From the NCBI RefSeq assembly GCF_000298195.1, contig NZ_BAHC01000037.1, positions 1 to 40,318 on the forward strand: 40,318 nt of DNA, written 5' to 3'. This document shows positions 18,112 to 26,704 of this stretch, piece after piece (position 1 is the first letter of the stretch; each line of letters begins with the position of its first letter). The position numbers were made by a program, and so were the translations under genes. This DNA comes from Gordonia rhizosphera NBRC 16068 (GTDB lineage Bacteria > Actinomycetota > Actinomycetes > Mycobacteriales > Mycobacteriaceae). The notes under the pieces were generated by a model that ran no database searches, was not told the DNA's origin, and saw nothing but the letters and a program-made list of their open reading frames with translations.

Positions 18112-18601
18112 ACCGAAAATGCATGGTCGCCCGCGGATCGCGCGGGTCGTGGTCGCCTCGACGCGGGCCAGTCGCGGCGAATACCTCGACCGAGGGGGCC
18201 CCATCATCAGCGACTGGCTGACCGAGCGGGGCTTCGTGGTCGACGAATTGATCGTGGTATCCGACGGCCCGCCGGTAGGCGCCGCCATACGGGCGGGAAT
18301 CTACGCCGACGCGGACCTGATCGTCACCACGGGCGGAACGGGCATCACGCCGACCGACCGGACACCGGAGGAGACCCGAGCTCTGCTCGACATCGAGATT
18401 CCGGGCCTCGCCGACGCCATCCGCTCGGCGGGACTGCCGAAGGTACCCACCGCGGTGTTGTCCCGCGGTACGGCGGGGGTGGCGTCCTCCACGCTCGTCG
18501 TGAACCTGCCCGGCTCGCCCGGGGGTGTGCGGGACGGACTCTCGGTGCTCGACCGCGTGCTCGATCATGCGCTCGACCAGATCCGAGGCGGTGACCACTG
18601 A
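18104..18601 (+). CDS. mog: Molybdopterin adenylyltransferase, MogA/MoaB type
   Basis: The product has 165 residues starting at the GTG within the moaC end. It transfers AMP to molybdopterin before metal insertion. The MoCF-fold signature [15 protein letters not shown] is at 75-89. The R-G-T-A-G-V and N-L-P-G-S-P-G-G-V blocks that bind the pterin follow. The length suits the stand-alone MogA/MoaB group rather than MoeA. It is named Mog because the gene in the same position of M. tuberculosis (Rv0865) carries that name. Its stop codon overlaps the moaE start (ATGA). Confidence 0.93.
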   Translation: MTEPKMHGRPRIARVVVASTRASRGEYLDRGGPIISDWLTERGFVVDELIVVSDGPPVGAAIRAGIYADADLIVTTGGTGITPTDRTPEETRALLDIEIPGLADAIRSAGLPKVPTAVLSRGTAGVASSTLVVNLPGSPGGVRDGLSVLDRVLDHALDQIRGGDH

Positions 18602-19053
18602 TGACCACACCAGATGCCCGAGTGCGGGTCGTCCGTGCCGCCCTGGCCGAGACCGCCATCGACCTTCCCAGCCACGAGGCGCTGGTCACCGATGCCGCGG
18701 GCGGCGCCGCCGGAGCGATCGTCGGGTTCGTCGGTGCGGTGCGCAACCACGACGGCGGGCGCGAGGTCACCCGGCTCGTCTACTCGGCGCACCCGACCGC
18801 GCCGCAGATCCTTGCCGACGTCGTCGGCGCCGTCGCCGAGGATGCGACGGGAGTACGGGCCGTCGCCGTGTCGCATCGGGTCGGGGATCTCGCCGTGGGC
18901 GACGTCGCGTTCGTGGTGGCGGTCGCCGCAGACCATCGTCGGGCCGCTTTCGACACCTGCTCCCGCCTCGTCGACGAGGTCAAGGCGCAGCTGCCGGTGT
19001 GGAAGCACCAGTGGTTCGGCGACGGCACCGACGAATGGGTCGGCTCGGCGTAA
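18601..19053 (+). CDS. moaE: Molybdopterin synthase large subunit MoaE
   Basis: The product has 150 residues. MoaE binds cyclic pyranopterin monophosphate and receives two sulfurs from the MoaD C-terminus. The [12 protein letters not shown] block contains the substrate-contact R48/H50. Y61 follows, then H92-R-V-G, H112-R-R-A-A-F and the catalytic lysines K128 and K135 in D-E-V-K-x6-K-H-Q-W-F. It overlaps mog by one base in ATGA. The small-subunit gene moaD is not adjacent but sits across rpfA on the other strand, so both subunits are available within 2 kb. A hairpin terminator follows. Confidence 0.96.
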   Translation: MTTPDARVRVVRAALAETAIDLPSHEALVTDAAGGAAGAIVGFVGAVRNHDGGREVTRLVYSAHPTAPQILADVVGAVAEDATGVRAVAVSHRVGDLAVGDVAFVVAVAADHRRAAFDTCSRLVDEVKAQLPVWKHQWFGDGTDEWVGSA

Positions 19054-19073
19054 GTAGGCCAAGGCTCCCACTC

Positions 19074-19140
19074 GCTGGTCGAGGCGATCCGCCCACCAGC
19101 TGGTCGAGTAGCGGCGACGCAGGAGCCGCGTATCAAGGCC
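19074..19140. repeat. Probable dispersed intergenic repeat with CTGGTCGAG cores
   Basis: GCTGGTCGAG occurs at 19074-19083 and again at 19099-19108, followed by a stretch rich in GCGGCGACGCAGGAGCCGCG and ending TATCAAGGCC. The wording GCTGGTCGAGTAGCGGC...GCCGCGTATC is one I associate with short repeats scattered between genes in Gordonia and related genera. Copy number cannot be shown from this window. Confidence 0.5.
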
Positions 19141-19166
19141 ACTGTGGTGGGGCAGAAATTGGAAAA

Positions 19167-19199
19167 GGACCCCGCACGGATTACTCATCGTGCGGGGCC
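19167..19199. terminator. Bidirectional terminator between moaE and rpfA
   Basis: A perfect 9-bp stem (19170-19178 CCCCGCACG with 19189-19197) is extended by GG/CC around one bulged A. Read on the minus strand it is followed by TCCTTTTCC, a good uridine tract for ending rpfA. On the plus strand it is followed by a weaker CCCTTC for moaE. Confidence 0.85.
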
Positions 19200-19257
19200 C
19201 TTCGCTGGGGCCCGTCAGTCGGGCGGGGTCACGCGACGGTGACCGAGCGGTGCCGGG

Positions 19258-20112
<855 letters not shown>

Positions 20113-20118
20113 GACGGA

Positions 20119-20124
20119 ACGGTA
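20119..20124 (-). promoter_or_regulatory. -10 box TACCGT of the rpfA promoter
   Basis: On the minus strand TACCGT fits TAnnnT and would start RNA near 20112, exactly at the 5' end of the riboswitch. The agreement with the riboswitch boundary raises confidence. Confidence 0.6.
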
Positions 20125-20132
20125 TGCATTTG

Positions 20133-20148
20133 GTTACTTGTTCGTGAC
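20133..20148 (-). promoter_or_regulatory. MtrA-like box upstream of rpfA
   Basis: On the minus strand GTCAC-N6-GTAAC forms two direct GTnAC half-sites with 6-bp spacing, the arrangement described for the response regulator MtrA. It covers about -21 to -36 of the predicted rpfA start. A further GTAAC half-site lies at 20167-20171. MtrA is reported to control rpf genes in mycobacteria. Confidence 0.55.
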
Positions 20149-20311
20149 CACCCTGAGCGGTCCCTGGTTACAGTACGGCGTCTCGGGGTCCGAATCACGT
20201 TGTTGGCAAGCCAATTTTCGGTGGGAAATCGGGACTTTCGACCCAGTTTCGGCGTACGTCCTGCTCAGGGGCCGATAGTCGAGTTGTGGCCATCTCGTTA
20301 TCGAAGCGTTA

Positions 20312-20327
20312 TGTGAGGAAGCTCACA
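20312..20327. promoter_or_regulatory. CRP/GlxR-type cAMP receptor protein site
   Basis: TGTGAGGAAGCTCACA is a perfect TGTGA-N6-TCACA palindrome, the consensus for Crp/GlxR/Rv3676. It lies 14 bp past the moaD stop and about 210 bp upstream of the predicted rpfA start. In M. tuberculosis, rpfA is a described CRP target. Confidence 0.75.
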
Positions 20328-20341
20328 GTGGCGTGTCGGCC

Positions 20342-20590
20342 TCAGCCGCCGGCAAACGGGGGCAGAACGTCGATCGTCTCGCAGGCCCCGAGGGCGACGG
20401 TCCGATCGCAGAGGGCGATGGAGTCGCGGAGGTAGGAACAGCGCGCCAGCACACTCCGGAGGTCGGGATTGTCGCGGGCGAGGGTCGTCTCCAGGTCGCC
20501 GAGGGTGGTATCGGCGGTCACGTCGACAACCGTCGAATCCGCACCCGCCGCGGCGCGCGCGGCAGCGAAGTACCGGATGGTGATCTGCAT
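20342..20590 (-). CDS. moaD: Molybdopterin synthase sulfur carrier MoaD
   Basis: The product has 82 residues in a ubiquitin-like fold. It starts with the beta strand M-Q-I-T-I-R-Y-F-A-A-A-R-A-A-A-G and ends in the required double glycine after L-P-P-F-A. The C-terminal glycine is adenylated and then thiocarboxylated to donate sulfur through MoaE. The N-terminal F-A-A-A-R block is typical of the group. It lies 6 bp downstream of moaA on the same strand, and the moaA-moaD order matches M. tuberculosis moaA2-moaD2. rpfA is next on this strand but separated by a 440-bp regulatory spacer. Confidence 0.95.
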   Translation of the reverse strand: MQITIRYFAAARAAAGADSTVVDVTADTTLGDLETTLARDNPDLRSVLARCSYLRDSIALCDRTVALGACETIDVLPPFAGG

Positions 20591-20596
20591 CCGCGG

Positions 20597-21688
20597 TCAG
20601 CCTCCGATGGCCGACATCGGCCGGGTCGGTTGGTGGAAGTCGGGCCGGTTGACGCCGTGGCCGGGGGCTTTGACCCAGGCGTTGCCGCGCCAGCGTTCGG
20701 CGATGGCCGCGTCGAGCTCGTCGTCGGAAAGGCCGCTGCGCAGCAGGGGACGCAGGTCGGTCTCGGACTCGGCGAACAGGCAGTTGCGCAGCGCGCCGTC
20801 GGCGGTGAGCCGGGCGCGGTCACAGTCGCCGCAGAACGGTCGCGTCACCGATGCGATGACCCCGACGCGCGCCGGCTCGCCGTCGACGAGATGACCGTCG
20901 ACCAGCCAGGTCGTGGCCGGAGCACTGCCGCGCGGGCGGGGATCGGGCAGTAGACGGTACCGGCGGTGCAGGGCGGCGAGGATCTCGTCGGCGGTGACCA
21001 TCGACGACCGGTCCCAGCGGTGGTCGGCGTCGAGCGGCATCTGCTCGATGATCCGTAGCTGGTAGCCGTGCTCGAGACAGAAGCCGAGCAGGTCGGGGAG
21101 GCGATCGAGGTCGCTGTGGTCTGCCGCCACCGCGTTCACCTTGATCGGGTGCACGCCGGCGCCGCGGGCCGCCGCGAGACCGTCGATGACGTCGTGCAGA
21201 CGATCGCGGCGGGTGATCTCGGCGAACCGGGCGGGGTCGACGGTGTCGAGGGAGACGTTGATGCGCCGCAGGCCGGCCGCGACGAGCCCGTCGATCCGGT
21301 GGGTCAGGCCGAGGCCGTTGGTGGTCAGCGCGATCTCGGGGTGCGACGGCAACGACGACACCGCCCCGATCAGATCCTCGAGGTCCCGACGCAGCAGCGG
21401 TTCGCCGCCGGTGAAGCGGATCGTCTCGATACCGAGGTCACGCACCGCGACGGTGATCACCCGGATCAGCTCGGCGGTGGAAAGCAGCGACTCCGATCCG
21501 AGCCAGTCGAGCCCCTCGGCGGGCATGCAGTAGGTGCAGCGCAGATTGCACCGGTCGGTCACCGACACCCGCAGGTCCCGCACCGTGCGACCGAAGCGGT
21601 CGCGCAGCGGCCCGGTGCTCGGCACATCGGCAGGAGCTGCGTGGTGTGACGACGGTGTGGAGGGCAACCCGAGCGCGACGATGGTCAT
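20597..21688 (-). CDS. moaA: GTP 3',8-cyclase MoaA
   Basis: The product has 363 residues. It is a radical SAM enzyme that cyclises GTP in the first step of molybdenum cofactor synthesis. The SAM cluster is C47-x3-C51-x2-C54 in D-R-C-N-L-R-C-T-Y-C-M-P. F-T-G-G-E-P-L-L-R binds SAM. A second 4Fe-4S cluster that holds GTP is formed by C-G-D-C and the later C in G-A-L-R-N-C-L-F. The C-terminal end is S-A-I-G-G, matching the Gly-Gly end that MoaA needs for activity. The ATG at 21688 overlaps the flavin reductase stop (ATGA), so translation is coupled. Confidence 0.97.
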   Translation of the reverse strand: MTIVALGLPSTPSSHHAAPADVPSTGPLRDRFGRTVRDLRVSVTDRCNLRCTYCMPAEGLDWLGSESLLSTAELIRVITVAVRDLGIETIRFTGGEPLLRRDLEDLIGAVSSLPSHPEIALTTNGLGLTHRIDGLVAAGLRRINVSLDTVDPARFAEITRRDRLHDVIDGLAAARGAGVHPIKVNAVAADHSDLDRLPDLLGFCLEHGYQLRIIEQMPLDADHRWDRSSMVTADEILAALHRRYRLLPDPRPRGSAPATTWLVDGHLVDGEPARVGVIASVTRPFCGDCDRARLTADGALRNCLFAESETDLRPLLRSGLSDDELDAAIAERWRGNAWVKAPGHGVNRPDFHQPTRPMSAIGG

Positions 21689-22233
21689 GACGCGTCCCTT
21701 CGTGCTTCCAGCGCGCGAAACGTGCTGGCGTGGAACACAAGCGGTTCGACACCCGGATCGCAGTGCAGCGCCTCGATGCGCAACAGCACGACGGTGTGGT
21801 CGCCGGCCGGGATCTCGTGGAACAGCGAACACGACAGGGTCGCGGCCGTGTCGGGGATGAACACCGCGCCGTCGTCGGTGGCCAGCGGGGTGATCCCGGC
21901 GAACCGGTCCTCCGCCGGTCCGGCGAGTTGGCGGCACAGCGCGGACTGATCGCTCGCGAACACGCTCACCCCGATGGACGGTGCCGATCGAAGTCTCGGC
22001 CACGTGGTCGAGGTGTTCTGCACACACAGCGAGACGAGGGGCGGATCGAGCGAGACCGTGGTGAAGGCGCTGGCGGCCATCCCGGCGAGTTCCGGGGAGC
22101 CGTCGGCGTCGGTGACGCGGCAGCACACCGCCACGACACCCGACGGGAAACAGCTGAACGCCCGCTTCAGCATGGTCGAGTCGGTCGCCGGGGAGAGGTC
22201 ATCGGCGACCGGCACCACGGACTCCAGGCTCAA
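21685..22233 (-). CDS. Flavin reductase-like (FMN-binding) protein
   Basis: The product has 182 residues if started at the TTG at 22233, which overlaps the stop of the upstream small membrane protein (TTGA). It has the split-barrel flavin-reductase fold: F-x-S-G-V-V-A-V-C at about 32-40, G-M-A-A-S-A-F-T-T-V-S-L-D-P-P-L-V-S-L-C-V near 52-72, S-V-F-A-S-D-Q and G-D-H-T-V-V-L-L-R. Family members reduce FMN or FAD for partner monooxygenases. It is translationally coupled to moaA, yet no monooxygenase is nearby. Whether it reduces the MoaA cluster or merely shares the operon cannot be told from sequence. Confidence 0.85.
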   Translation of the reverse strand: MSLESVVPVADDLSPATDSTMLKRAFSCFPSGVVAVCCRVTDADGSPELAGMAASAFTTVSLDPPLVSLCVQNTSTTWPRLRSAPSIGVSVFASDQSALCRQLAGPAEDRFAGITPLATDDGAVFIPDTAATLSCSLFHEIPAGDHTVVLLRIEALHCDPGVEPLVFHASTFRALEARRDAS

Positions 22234-22439
22234 CGCACCCTCCGTCCGGACCGCAGGGCGAACACCAGACCCAGGACGAACCCGAGCGGGGCACACATGG
22301 TCAGGAGATAGACGAAGGTGGGTGCGGTCCCGCCATCGGTGACCAACGGTGTGACGAACAGCGCGGCGATCGCGGCCAGGCCGATCGCGAAGACGATCAT
22401 GGCCGCCTGCAGCAGCCGCGGTGACGATTGCCTCTCCAT
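22230..22439 (-). CDS. Small two-helix membrane protein
   Basis: The product has 69 residues. Two hydrophobic segments (about 12-31 and 42-62) are joined by a short T-D-G-G-T-A-P loop, with a basic tail R-S-G-R-R-V-R. The N-terminus M-E-R-Q-S-S-P-R is basic, so both ends probably face the cytoplasm. It is the first gene of the minus-strand flavin reductase-moaA-moaD operon and overlaps the next start. The family is not recognised. The high-GC codon use matches the neighbours. Confidence 0.75.
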   Translation of the reverse strand: MERQSSPRLLQAAMIVFAIGLAAIAALFVTPLVTDGGTAPTFVYLLTMCAPLGFVLGLVFALRSGRRVR

Positions 22440-22670
22440 GACATCAACGGTAGAGCACCCGGGTCACCGATTGGGTCGTGGTCGAATACAAGGTCATCGC
22501 CGCACTGGGTAATCCGGGTGACCGGCCGGATCGGCGTTGGCTAAACTGGGTAGTCAATAGGCGCCTCTGCTCATCGGAGACCGAGTCGGGTTCCGTCCAG
22601 GACCAGCCGGGATCCGGTGAGGGGCGCTTTTGTCATGAGACGTCCGATGTGACAGGTGAGGGTGAGAGCT
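22440..22670. promoter_or_regulatory. Divergent spacer between the membrane protein operon and cspB
   Basis: This 231-bp spacer holds no convincing gene. The only promoter-like element I see is GGCTAAACTGGGTAG near 22540-22552 (TAAACT as -10), which points toward cspB and predicts a long untranslated leader. An in-frame stub M-V-E-Y-K-V-I has no ribosome site and is not called. Confidence 0.4.
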
Positions 22671-23096
22671 GTGCCGACCGGCAGGGTGAAGTGGTACGAC
22701 GCGGAGAAGGGCTTCGGCTTCCTCGCACAGGAGAGCGGGGAGGACGTCTATGTCCGTTCTTCCGCGCTGCCCCCAGGAGTGGAGGGCCTCAAGCCCGGCC
22801 AGCGGGTCGAGTTCGGCATGGCCGCGGGTCGTCGTGGGCCGCAGGCGCTGACCGTCACCCTCCTCGAGCCGGCGCCCAGCGTCGCGAAGAACACCCGCGA
22901 GGCCGCGCGTGAAGCCGCCCGCAAGGAGGTCAAGCGGCACACCCCCGACGAGTTGCACGGCATGGTTGCCGATCTGATCACGCTTCTCGAGGGATCGGTG
23001 CAGCCGGAACTGCGCAAGGGACGCTATCCCGACCGCAAGACCTCTCAGCGCATCTCCGAGGTGGTCCGCGCGGTCACCCGCGAACTCGAACGCTGA
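22671..23096 (+). CDS. cspB: Cold-shock-domain protein with C-terminal extension (CspB/Rv0871 type)
   Basis: The product has 141 residues from the GTG at 22671, after GGTGAGGGTGAGAG. Residues 4-67 form an OB-fold cold-shock domain with K-W-Y-D, RNP1 K-G-F-G-F-L (13-18) and RNP2 V-Y-V-R-S (26-30), where most Csps have V-F-V-H-F. The remaining 75 residues are charged and helical ([12 protein letters not shown]), an extension also found in Rv0871 that ordinary 67-residue Csps lack. It likely binds single-stranded RNA or DNA. The TAAACT box near 22542 leaves a 5' leader of about 120 bases, as is common for cold-shock mRNAs. Confidence 0.93.
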   Translation: MPTGRVKWYDAEKGFGFLAQESGEDVYVRSSALPPGVEGLKPGQRVEFGMAAGRRGPQALTVTLLEPAPSVAKNTREAAREAARKEVKRHTPDELHGMVADLITLLEGSVQPELRKGRYPDRKTSQRISEVVRAVTRELER

Positions 23097-23120
23097 GACA
23101 GGTCCTGGCGGCCCGGGTGA

Positions 23121-23687
23121 TCAGCCCAGGGCCGAGGTCGGGAGATCCACGCCCTGCGGGGCGGTGTCCGCGGCGAGAAAGCCGCGGGCGAAGAGACCGT
23201 TGTCGTCGCCTTGGACCGCTACCACCGAGGGCAGCTGCACCTCGATGTTCACGAGGATCCTCTCGGGTGTGGAGTGCAGCACGGTGGTGTAGGTCGTGTT
23301 CGATCGCATCGGCTGCGATGTGCCGTCGAGTCCCCATGGAGTCAGGTACTGGACCACCAGATTCCACGGCTCCTTGGCGATGTTCTTGGACACCGACAGC
23401 ATCACCGATTCGCTCACCGGAACCGGCACCTGCTGCACGTGGATGTCGGCGACGTTCTTGGGTTCACAGTTCTTGAGATAGACGTCGCACATGCGGGTGG
23501 GCTCCACACGCACCAGACGGTCTCCGACCGCCAGCTGCAGGTAGAGGTCGTCGGTGTTGTTGTTGTTGTTGCCGTCCTCCGACCACTGGTCGCGGGTCAG
23601 AATGGCGACGGCGCCGCCGACGATGACGACGAATGCGATCGCGACGGCCGCGATGATCGCGATCGCCTTCTTGTCTCCGCTGTTCAC
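23121..23687 (-). CDS. Membrane-anchored DUF2771-like exported protein (Rv0875c position)
   Basis: The product has 188 residues from the GTG at 23687. One N-terminal helix (about 8-31) is uncleaved or a signal anchor. A linker with five consecutive asparagines follows, then a beta-rich extracytoplasmic domain with two cysteines (R-M-C-D and K-N-C-E) nine residues apart. The domain and genomic place match the DUF2771 family, of unknown function. It lies 18 bp downstream of the MFS gene on the same strand, so the two are probably cotranscribed. It may assist the transporter outside the membrane (inference). Confidence 0.8.
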   Translation of the reverse strand: MNSGDKKAIAIIAAVAIAFVVIVGGAVAILTRDQWSEDGNNNNNTDDLYLQLAVGDRLVRVEPTRMCDVYLKNCEPKNVADIHVQQVPVPVSESVMLSVSKNIAKEPWNLVVQYLTPWGLDGTSQPMRSNTTYTTVLHSTPERILVNIEVQLPSVVAVQGDDNGLFARGFLAADTAPQGVDLPTSALG

Positions 23688-23705
23688 TGTCCTGGTGTCC
23701 CGTAC

Positions 23706-25631
23706 CTAGTGTCCTGTGCGATCGGTGGGCATCTTGCGTGTGGTGTCGTCGCTCGGGCGACGGCGGCGGGGTTGCCGCGGCTGCGCCCTGGTCGCCGCCT
23801 CGGCGGGTGACCCGTGTGCGCCGCGCCGGGCAGCGGATCTCGACGGATCGGCGGCCATGAACGCCACCGTCGGTGCCGCGTAGTCGGGTCGCTGCCCGCC
23901 GATACCCGGCAGCAAGGACGACCCGCGAGTGGTCAACACCGTCTGCAGCAGCCCGATGCCCAGCAGGACGGCGACGACGGTGAACCCGATCCACAGCGTC
24001 GTCGGGAGCAGGACACCCAGCGTGGCGCCGAACACCCACCCCAACTGCAGCACCGTCTCCGAGCGCCCGAACGCGGAGGCGCGCGACTCCTCGGGCAGGT
24101 CGTCCTGGATCAACGAATCCAGGCACACCTTGCCGATCGCGCTGGTACCGGAGGCGACCAGCGTCGCGATCGTGGCGACGACGATGCTGCCGAAGATCGC
24201 GGTCATCGTGGCACCGGCGAAGCAGGCCGTGGTGCACCAGACCACGATCCGGGGTGGATTCTTGAGCTCCGCCCGGGTGCCCAGTCCGTTGCCGATGAAG
24301 TTGCCGATCCCCGCCGCCACGCCGACCGTGCCGAGCAGCAGCAGCTGCGTCCAGTCGGAGTGCACGTCCTGCTGCGCCTTCGCATAGAACGCGATGTAGA
24401 GGGTCAGGAAGCCGGTGAGGATCCGGATGGTGGCATTGCCCCACAGGCCGGCGACGACCTTGCGGCCCAGCGGCTGCCGCATCTTCTCGGCGAGCGCGTT
24501 CGCGGTCCGCCGGGCGCCGCGCAGACCTCCGTGGCCCTCACCGTCCTCGTCGGGGGCATACGACATGGCGGGTTCGCCGTGGTAGGTGAGTGTGGTCGGG
24601 ATCTCGCCTTCGGTGACCTCGACCCAGGAGGGGATACGCATGCACAGCCACGCACCGACCGCGGCGATGACGGCCAACCACGCCATGGCGCCGGGCACGT
24701 GGAAGGGGAGCACCTTCGCCAACAGCAGTTCGAAGAACGCCGCGACACCGCCCCCGACGAGGGTTCCGCCGATCAACCCGAAGGTGGTCAGCCGCGAATT
24801 GACGCGGGGCAGGTCGATCGACGGCGGGACCACACGCGGCGTCACCGCGGATTTGAGCACCCCGAACGATTTGGAGAGCACCAGCAGGCCCAGCGCACAC
24901 GGGTAGAGCACCCACGGGTCGTACTGCAGTTGTCCGGCCGCGGCATCCCACGACGAGTTCGTCACGATGAGCAGCGCCAGCACGGTGCGCAGACCGAACG
25001 TCGTCGCCATGGCGATCCGGCGTCCATGCTGCAGCCGGTCGAGCAGCGGCCCGATCAGCGGTGCGATCAACGCGAACGGCGCGATCGTCAACAGCAGGTA
25101 GAGCCCCACGTTGGTCTTCGACTCCCCGGTGGCCGCGGCGAAGAACAGTGTGTTGGCCAGCGCCACCGCCATCGCGGCGTCGACCGCGTAGTTGACGATC
25201 ACCGGCAGCGTCAGCGCGGTGAGCCCCGACCGGTCGGCGCCGTCGGCGGTCGCGGCCTGGTAGATCTTGCCGATGCCGCGGCTGGTCAGCTGCCGGGAGC
25301 GCATCGCGGCGACGCGGGTGACGGTCAGCTTCTTGGGCGCGCCATTCGGGGTCTGCGCCGTCGGCATCGCCTTGGTACCGCCGAAGCGGTCGGTGGCGGT
25401 GTCGTCGGGGCGCCCGGGGCCGTACCCGCTCTCGTCGTAGCCGTGCTCGCCCTCGAGCGGCGGCAGGTGCGGGTTGTGGGTCCGCGGCGGCAGATACGCC
25501 TGGTCGCCGGGGCCACGCAGACCGGAGCGGCCGCTCGCGGGACGCCGCGGCCGGCTCTCGTCCACCGGATAGTTCGCGGCTCCGGGATGCTGCCGCGGAC
25601 TCCGACGATCGTTGTCGTCGCCCGGCGTCAC
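23706..25631 (-). CDS. MFS transporter with long disordered N-terminus (Rv0876c type)
   Basis: The product has 641 residues from the GTG at 25631, which follows GGTGGAGG; the open frame continues far upstream without a plausible start. Residues 1-120 are hydrophilic and rich in Pro, Arg, Gly and Asp. The membrane part has about 12 helices with MFS features: A-P-L-I-G-P-L-L-D-R-L-Q-H-G-R-R between helices 2 and 3, and a second-half V-G-V-A-A-G-I-G-N-F-I-G-N-G-L-G-T. A large loop between the halves carries a charged A-P-D-E-D-G-E-G-H-G-G segment. Substrate unknown. It heads an operon with the DUF2771 gene and is divergent from the DUF3027 gene. Confidence 0.87.
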   Translation of the reverse strand: MTPGDDNDRRSPRQHPGAANYPVDESRPRRPASGRSGLRGPGDQAYLPPRTHNPHLPPLEGEHGYDESGYGPGRPDDTATDRFGGTKAMPTAQTPNGAPKKLTVTRVAAMRSRQLTSRGIGKIYQAATADGADRSGLTALTLPVIVNYAVDAAMAVALANTLFFAAATGESKTNVGLYLLLTIAPFALIAPLIGPLLDRLQHGRRIAMATTFGLRTVLALLIVTNSSWDAAAGQLQYDPWVLYPCALGLLVLSKSFGVLKSAVTPRVVPPSIDLPRVNSRLTTFGLIGGTLVGGGVAAFFELLLAKVLPFHVPGAMAWLAVIAAVGAWLCMRIPSWVEVTEGEIPTTLTYHGEPAMSYAPDEDGEGHGGLRGARRTANALAEKMRQPLGRKVVAGLWGNATIRILTGFLTLYIAFYAKAQQDVHSDWTQLLLLGTVGVAAGIGNFIGNGLGTRAELKNPPRIVVWCTTACFAGATMTAIFGSIVVATIATLVASGTSAIGKVCLDSLIQDDLPEESRASAFGRSETVLQLGWVFGATLGVLLPTTLWIGFTVVAVLLGIGLLQTVLTTRGSSLLPGIGGQRPDYAAPTVAFMAADPSRSAARRGAHGSPAEAATRAQPRQPRRRRPSDDTTRKMPTDRTGH

Positions 25632-25722
25632 ATCGCGACCTCCACCGTGGGGGCCCGGCCCCGTCGGTTCAGCGCGCTGCCCACGGGGGAAGCGAGGACT
25701 GGGTCGGTTCACACCGACAATT

Positions 25723-25753
25723 GTCCCCCATCCCACCGACGGGGTGGGGACAC
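25723..25753. repeat. Inverted repeat in the MFS/DUF3027 divergent spacer
   Basis: TGTCCCC at 25723-25729 pairs with GGGGACA at 25747-25753 around a C/G-rich centre. It sits in the 255-bp divergent spacer and could be a hairpin or an operator. No known regulator is recognised. Confidence 0.4.
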
Positions 25754-25886
25754 GGCCCGCGCCCCGCGTGCCCCGCCGGAGAACCGGGGGCCCACCTTGG
25801 GCCGACACCGTCGCGTTTCGATACGGCGACCGGGCGAAATGCCGGGTCGATGCCGCGGACACCGGTCCGTATTGCACACTGGAAGG

Positions 25887-26699
25887 GTGAGTTTTGCATT
25901 CGACGGTGAGCGGTTGCTCGGTGCTGTCGATGTGGCGCGGGCCGCGCTCGTCGACGATGGACAGCAGCCGGGGAGGCACCTGGACGCGGTCTCCGAGAGT
26001 GAATGGGCGGCCGCGCACTACTTCGAGGCCGACCTGCCCGGCTATCGCGGGTGGCAGTGGTGTGTCGTGGTGTCCGGTGCACCGGACGTCGACGAGATCA
26101 CGGTCAGCGAAGTGGTCCTGCTCCCCGGCGAGGGTGCGCTGCTGGCGCCGGCCTGGATCCCGTGGAACGAACGGATCGCCGCGGGGGACCTGTCGCCCGG
26201 CGACCTGCTGGCCGCCGAACCCGACGATCCGCGACTCGTGCCGAATCAGATCGACACCGCCGACGAGTTCCGTTTCGCGTCCGAGGACGAGGCCGAGGAG
26301 TACGGCCAGATCGCCGGCGAACTCGGGCTCGGGCGCCGCCGGTTGCTGAGCCGCGAGGGCCGCGACGATGCCGCCACCCGCTGGCACGACGGTGAGCGCG
26401 GGCCGCACTCCGACATGGCCGCCGCCGCGCCGTATCCGTGCGCCACATGTGGCTTCTACCTCCCGCTCGCCGGTGCGCTGCGCCCGGCGTTCGGTGTGTG
26501 CGCCAACGAATACTCCGCCGACGGGAAGGTGGTGTCCGCCGGTTACGGGTGCGGCGCCCATTCCGACGTGGCCGCCCCCAAGGGGGACCGCACCCCCACC
26601 TACGACGCCTACGACGACGGGGCGCTGGAGATCGTCGCCGCCACCGCCACCGCGACCGCCACCGCCACCGCGGATGCCGGTGCGGACGTGACGTCCTGA
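25887..26699 (+). CDS. DUF3027 family zinc-binding protein (Rv0877 type)
   Basis: The product has 270 residues from the GTG at 25887. A globular N-terminal part (1-150) with W-Q-W-C-V-V-V and W-I-P-W-N-E-R-I matches the DUF3027 family, actinobacterial and uncharacterised. Cysteines C185-x2-C188 and C205 and C222 with H225 form a likely zinc site inside C-A-T-C-G-F-Y-L-P-L and G-Y-G-C-G-A-H-S-D. The tail is an Ala-Thr alternation made by GCCACC repeats. The gene ends 5 bp before the GHKL ATPase gene, so the two are almost certainly one operon. Confidence 0.85.
   Translation: MSFAFDGERLLGAVDVARAALVDDGQQPGRHLDAVSESEWAAAHYFEADLPGYRGWQWCVVVSGAPDVDEITVSEVVLLPGEGALLAPAWIPWNERIAAGDLSPGDLLAAEPDDPRLVPNQIDTADEFRFASEDEAEEYGQIAGELGLGRRRLLSREGRDDAATRWHDGERGPHSDMAAAAPYPCATCGFYLPLAGALRPAFGVCANEYSADGKVVSAGYGCGAHSDVAAPKGDRTPTYDAYDDGALEIVAATATATATATADAGADVTS
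26637..26670 (+). repeat. GCCACC-type hexamer microsatellite
   Basis: Alternating GCCACC and GCGACC units encode Ala-Thr pairs at the end of the DUF3027 gene. Such tracts can change length by slippage in steps of two residues without shifting the frame. Confidence 0.75.
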
Positions 26700-26704
26700 C
26701 GGAC

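Noticed and set aside
22450..22660. Small coding frame ahead of cspB
   Set aside because: It has no ribosome site, no conserved look and sits in what reads as a cold-shock 5' leader.
23814..26699. 961-codon open frame on the plus strand over the MFS gene
   Set aside because: Only its last 270 codons (DUF3027) are real; the rest is antisense to the MFS gene and lacks any domain.
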